NCBI GenBank assembly: GCA_030045755.1
Contig: JASIEW010000079.1
Location: 1 to 7,178 of the forward strand
Origin: Nitrososphaerales archaeon
GTDB lineage: Archaea; Thermoproteota; Nitrososphaeria; Nitrososphaerales; UBA183
DNA length: 7,178 nucleotides
Reading direction: 5' to 3'
Under the pieces are notes generated by a model. It was not told where the DNA came from, ran no database searches, and was given only the letters and a program-made list of their open reading frames with translations. Below, one piece after another: positions 5,649 through 7,178 of the stretch. The first letter of the stretch is position 1, and every line of letters starts with the position of its first letter. Position numbers and translations under genes: made by a program.

Positions 5649-6649
5649 CGAGACCTGCCGCGTCTTGGGAGACTGACCTCAGACTGATCGAAGGAGTGAC
5701 CGTCGGAGTCTTTGGGACTGACAAAGAGGCCAAGGTCAGGTTCGAGACGGCCGTCGCGAAGAAGAGCGAGGCGGGGGGAATCGAAGTTTACACCAGGACG
5801 GAGTCCGGGCGCAGATGCTCGCTTCTTGACGCGTCAGACTTTCCCGAGCGCATCCAGGGCTACTCCTGCATAGCTTCTATCGCCGACCACGCGATCTACT
5901 GCTTTCCTTCCTCCGGTAAGCTCTCAGCTCCCGACGGAGAACTCGCCTTGCTCCTAGGCAGTCTTGGGCTGCCTGGAACTCTCGTGGTGTTCGATGGATC
6001 CAGCAGCCCCAGCGCGGCAACGGCGGCTCTGAGGGGGACCGCGCCTGCGAGCTACACAGTGGAGGAGCGGCGGTCGGACTCATCTGCGATAGACCTGTCA
6101 GGCGTCCAGCCCGGAGCGAGTGCCCCGGAGGCGGGCCCGCTGGTCTACGTGGACAGGGCCTTCTCGGTCAAGGGAGTGGGCACGGTCGCCCTGGGATTCG
6201 TGTTGTCCGGAAAGATATCGGTCCACGACCAGCTTAGGCCAGTCCCGGGCCCGAAGGACTCGAGGGTAGACGTCAAGAGCATCCAGGTCAGCGACGTCGA
6301 CCAGGAGACAGTCGGGAGAGGAGTCAGAGTCGGGCTGTCCTTGCGCGGCATCGAAGCCAGCGAGCTGCAGAGCAGCCACTGGCTGGACGACGGGTCGTTC
6401 TCGGTCTCGAACAGGCTGAAGCTGCAGGTCCAGCGGACCCCGTTTTACAAGCAGGAAGTCGTTTCGCGTGACCTGCACGTCCAGGTGTCGGGCGAGACCA
6501 TCCCAGCAAGACTGTCATCGGTCGACGGTGGGCTTGTCGAAGCCGCCCTGCCCTGGGAGGTACCCGTCTGGGACGGGCTCAGGGTCGCGGTCCTGGATCT
6601 GAACGGCAAGAGCCTCAGAGTCGCGGCTGGCGCGGTTTGCAAGCTCTGA
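5612..6649 (+). CDS. SelB/EF-Tu-like protein with degenerate GTPase domain
   Basis: Three regions are seen. The N-terminal region looks like a G domain but lacks every GTP-binding motif: GVFGTDKEAK stands where the P-loop should be, DASDF where DxxGH should be, and VVFDGSSS where NKxD should be. Then comes an EF-Tu domain II (from ~6140: VYVDRAFSVKGVGTVALGFV, with VKSIQVSDVD and GVRVGLSLRGIE), and a C-terminal beta-rich domain III-like part. This pattern matches archaeal SelB-like paralogues annotated as EF-Tu domain 2 proteins, which cannot hydrolyse GTP; a role on the ribosome or in tRNA/RNA binding is inferred. The start is uncertain: GTG 5612 overlaps the S9 gene by 37 bases and gives 345 residues, while GTG 5696 gives 317 residues starting MTVGVFG and fits the family better. 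Likely co-transcribed with the peptidase. Confidence 0.85.
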   Translation: MVRRAHEERERVTRPAASWETDLRLIEGVTVGVFGTDKEAKVRFETAVAKKSEAGGIEVYTRTESGRRCSLLDASDFPERIQGYSCIASIADHAIYCFPSSGKLSAPDGELALLLGSLGLPGTLVVFDGSSSPSAATAALRGTAPASYTVEERRSDSSAIDLSGVQPGASAPEAGPLVYVDRAFSVKGVGTVALGFVLSGKISVHDQLRPVPGPKDSRVDVKSIQVSDVDQETVGRGVRVGLSLRGIEASELQSSHWLDDGSFSVSNRLKLQVQRTPFYKQEVVSRDLHVQVSGETIPARLSSVDGGLVEAALPWEVPVWDGLRVAVLDLNGKSLRVAAGAVCKL

Positions 6650-6689
6650 GCCGCGGGCTCCGTCAGGCCGGCCATTGGTCCACGGGGCT

Positions 6690-6726
6690 GTCCCGACGGG
6701 AAGGATAGACAGTCGGGACCTTCCCG
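6690..6726. repeat. Two interlocked inverted repeats in a convergent gap
   Basis: Arm A GTCCCGAC (6690-6697) matches A' GTCGGGAC (6712-6719), a perfect 8-bp pair. Arm B CGGGAAGG (6697-6704) matches B' CCTTCCCG (6719-6726), also a perfect 8-bp pair. The order A-B-A'-B' means the two hairpins exclude each other, since arms share a base and there is no loop length for a pseudoknot. It lies between the stops of the SelB-like gene and the minus-strand zinc protein gene, the expected place for a bidirectional 3' end signal. The rest of the 81-base gap shows only the GGCCGGCC palindrome at 6666-6673. Confidence 0.55.
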
Positions 6727-6730
6727 GAGG

Positions 6731-6997
6731 TCAAAGCCTGTGGAAGATGTAGCCCTTGTACTTCTCGACGAACTGTCTCTTCGTCAGGTGGCGCGAGCTT
6801 CTGTGCCTGGGGTCCGCGCACTCCTCGAACCACAACATTCTGTCCACTCCGGCGCCGCCGTTTTCGTCAACGAACTCTGGAATCTGCCACACCGTCTTTC
6901 CCCACTCCCAGTGGCGCCCACAGAGGAACATCTGGTCGGCCAAGAGGTAAGCCACGCTCCTGCAACTCGGGCAGTAGCGCAACTCGTTCTCGCTCAT
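6731..6997 (-). CDS. Small CxxC/CxxH putative zinc-binding protein
   Basis: This is an 88-residue protein with no family I recognise. It has a likely zinc site, C9-P-S-C12 and C26-G-R-H29, in a short zinc-ribbon-like hairpin (LRYCPSCRSVAYLLADQ, then MFLCGRHWEWG). The rest is rich in aromatics and charge (TVWQIPEFVDE, MLWFEECADPRHRSSRH), ending in a basic helix-like tail (LTKRQFVEKYKGYIF). Extra candidates for metal or nucleic acid contact are C60, H65 and H70. ATG 6997 has a good Shine-Dalgarno (GAGGT, 7 bases upstream) and an in-frame stop shortly before it, so the start is secure. The Shine-Dalgarno and an ATGA overlap with a short upstream ORF suggest it is not the first translated unit of its transcript. 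A nucleic-acid or protein adaptor role is a guess. Confidence 0.8.
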   Translation of the reverse strand: MSENELRYCPSCRSVAYLLADQMFLCGRHWEWGKTVWQIPEFVDENGGAGVDRMLWFEECADPRHRSSRHLTKRQFVEKYKGYIFHRL

Positions 6998-7095
6998 GGA
7001 GCCGACCTCTCAAGCCCGTCTTCGCCACCCTCTCTCGCTCCCTCCCGAGCCATCGCGCCTTCGCCCTCCAGATGGTCCGTCAAGGAGGCACTCAT
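6994..7095 (-). CDS. Possible 33-codon ORF coupled to the zinc protein gene
   Basis: On the minus strand, ATG 7095 opens a 33-residue frame (MSASLTDHLEGEGAMARE..., ending LERSAP) whose TGA overlaps the next gene's ATG as ATGA. A stop lies 27 bases upstream of the ATG, so it cannot be longer. The sequence is Gly/Glu/Arg-rich and not convincingly protein-like, and there is no Shine-Dalgarno before its ATG. It could be a coupled leader peptide or chance. The TATA-like element at 7165-7171 would give it a leader of roughly 45-50 bases. Confidence 0.3.
   Translation of the reverse strand: MSASLTDHLEGEGAMAREGAREGGEDGLERSAP
7005..7009 (-). promoter_or_regulatory. Shine-Dalgarno of the zinc protein gene
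   Basis: GAGGT on the minus strand, 7 bases before ATG 6997, fixes that start. Confidence 0.6.
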
Positions 7096-7164
7096 GGAGT
7101 ACGGAAGCCCTGGTGTGGCTCTTTAGCCTTCCTTTTTGGCTGCCGCGGATGGGCCACCTGAACA

Positions 7165-7171
7165 ATTTATA
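7165..7171. promoter_or_regulatory. Strong TATA-like element at the right edge, usable by either strand
   Basis: Read on the plus strand it is ATTTATA, and on the minus strand TATAAAT, inside a GC-rich surround. Plus-strand use would start a transcript about 26 bases on, just beyond the window. Minus-strand use would start near 7140 and feed the short ORF and the zinc protein gene. The sequence does not decide between them. The remaining DNA from 7096 to 7178 shows a C/T-rich stretch (CCTTCCTTTTT, 7127-7137) and no other gene. Confidence 0.5.
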
Positions 7172-7178
7172 CGTCGCC

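Noticed and set aside
7082..7126. Plus-strand AAGGAGG followed 5 bases later by ATG and a 10-codon frame (MEYGSPGVAL, stop TAG)
   Set aside because: The Shine-Dalgarno is perfect, but ten codons alone cannot be supported as a gene, there is no plus-strand promoter before it, and it overlaps the minus-strand short ORF. Ribosome profiling could revive it.
1..7178. Mobile element, CRISPR array, toxin-antitoxin or phage defence system
   Set aside because: No transposase, integrase, nuclease or spaced direct repeats were seen, and codon use and GC content look even across the genes.

Overview
The window reads as a GC-rich archaeal chromosome segment, most likely from the TACK side (a Nitrososphaeria/Thaumarchaeota-like or related lineage). 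The grounds are: arginine is written very often as AGG; several genes lack a Shine-Dalgarno sequence and instead have a TATA-like element about 27-30 bases before the start codon (leaderless style); and the gene content includes a SelB/EF-Tu-like protein with a degraded GTPase site, an archaeal-type winged-helix regulator joined to a small membrane protein, and a seven-helix membrane protein of a family I associate with archaea. The lineage is an inference from style and content; there is no rRNA or other marker gene here.

Layout from left to right. Positions 1-1098 (+) hold the C-terminal part of a secreted or membrane-anchored HtrA/DegP-like serine protease, cut by the window edge. Positions 1201-2015 (+) hold a two-gene unit: an ArsR-like winged-helix protein and a four-helix membrane protein joined by an ATGA overlap. 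A compact hairpin at 2016-2034 separates it from a convergent two-gene unit on the minus strand (2834-2041): a thioredoxin-fold protein with a WCPHC site, followed by an unrecognised protein with CxxC pairs near both ends. A 72-base divergent promoter region then leads to a seven-helix membrane protein (2907-3575, +) with an E-x-x-E motif in helix 1 and again in helix 4, like FTR1-type iron permeases. Next come a complete S9-family prolyl-oligopeptidase-type peptidase (3720-5648, +) and the SelB/EF-Tu-like pseudo-GTPase (to 6649, +), packed together. After a convergent gap with two interlocked inverted repeats (6690-6726), a small CxxC/CxxH putative zinc protein lies on the minus strand (6997-6731), possibly preceded by a 33-codon ORF coupled to it by ATGA. 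The right edge carries a strong TATA-like element that could serve either strand.

Functional themes: extracytoplasmic protein quality control (HtrA), cytoplasmic peptide turnover (S9 peptidase), thiol/metal chemistry (thioredoxin-like protein, Cys-pair proteins, FTR1-like membrane protein) and translation-factor-like biology. No CRISPR array, insertion sequence, tRNA, rRNA or phage gene is visible. The best candidates for something undescribed are the divergent thiol/E-x-x-E membrane-protein neighbourhood, the HTH-4TM pair and the pseudo-GTPase; none can be proved from the sequence alone.
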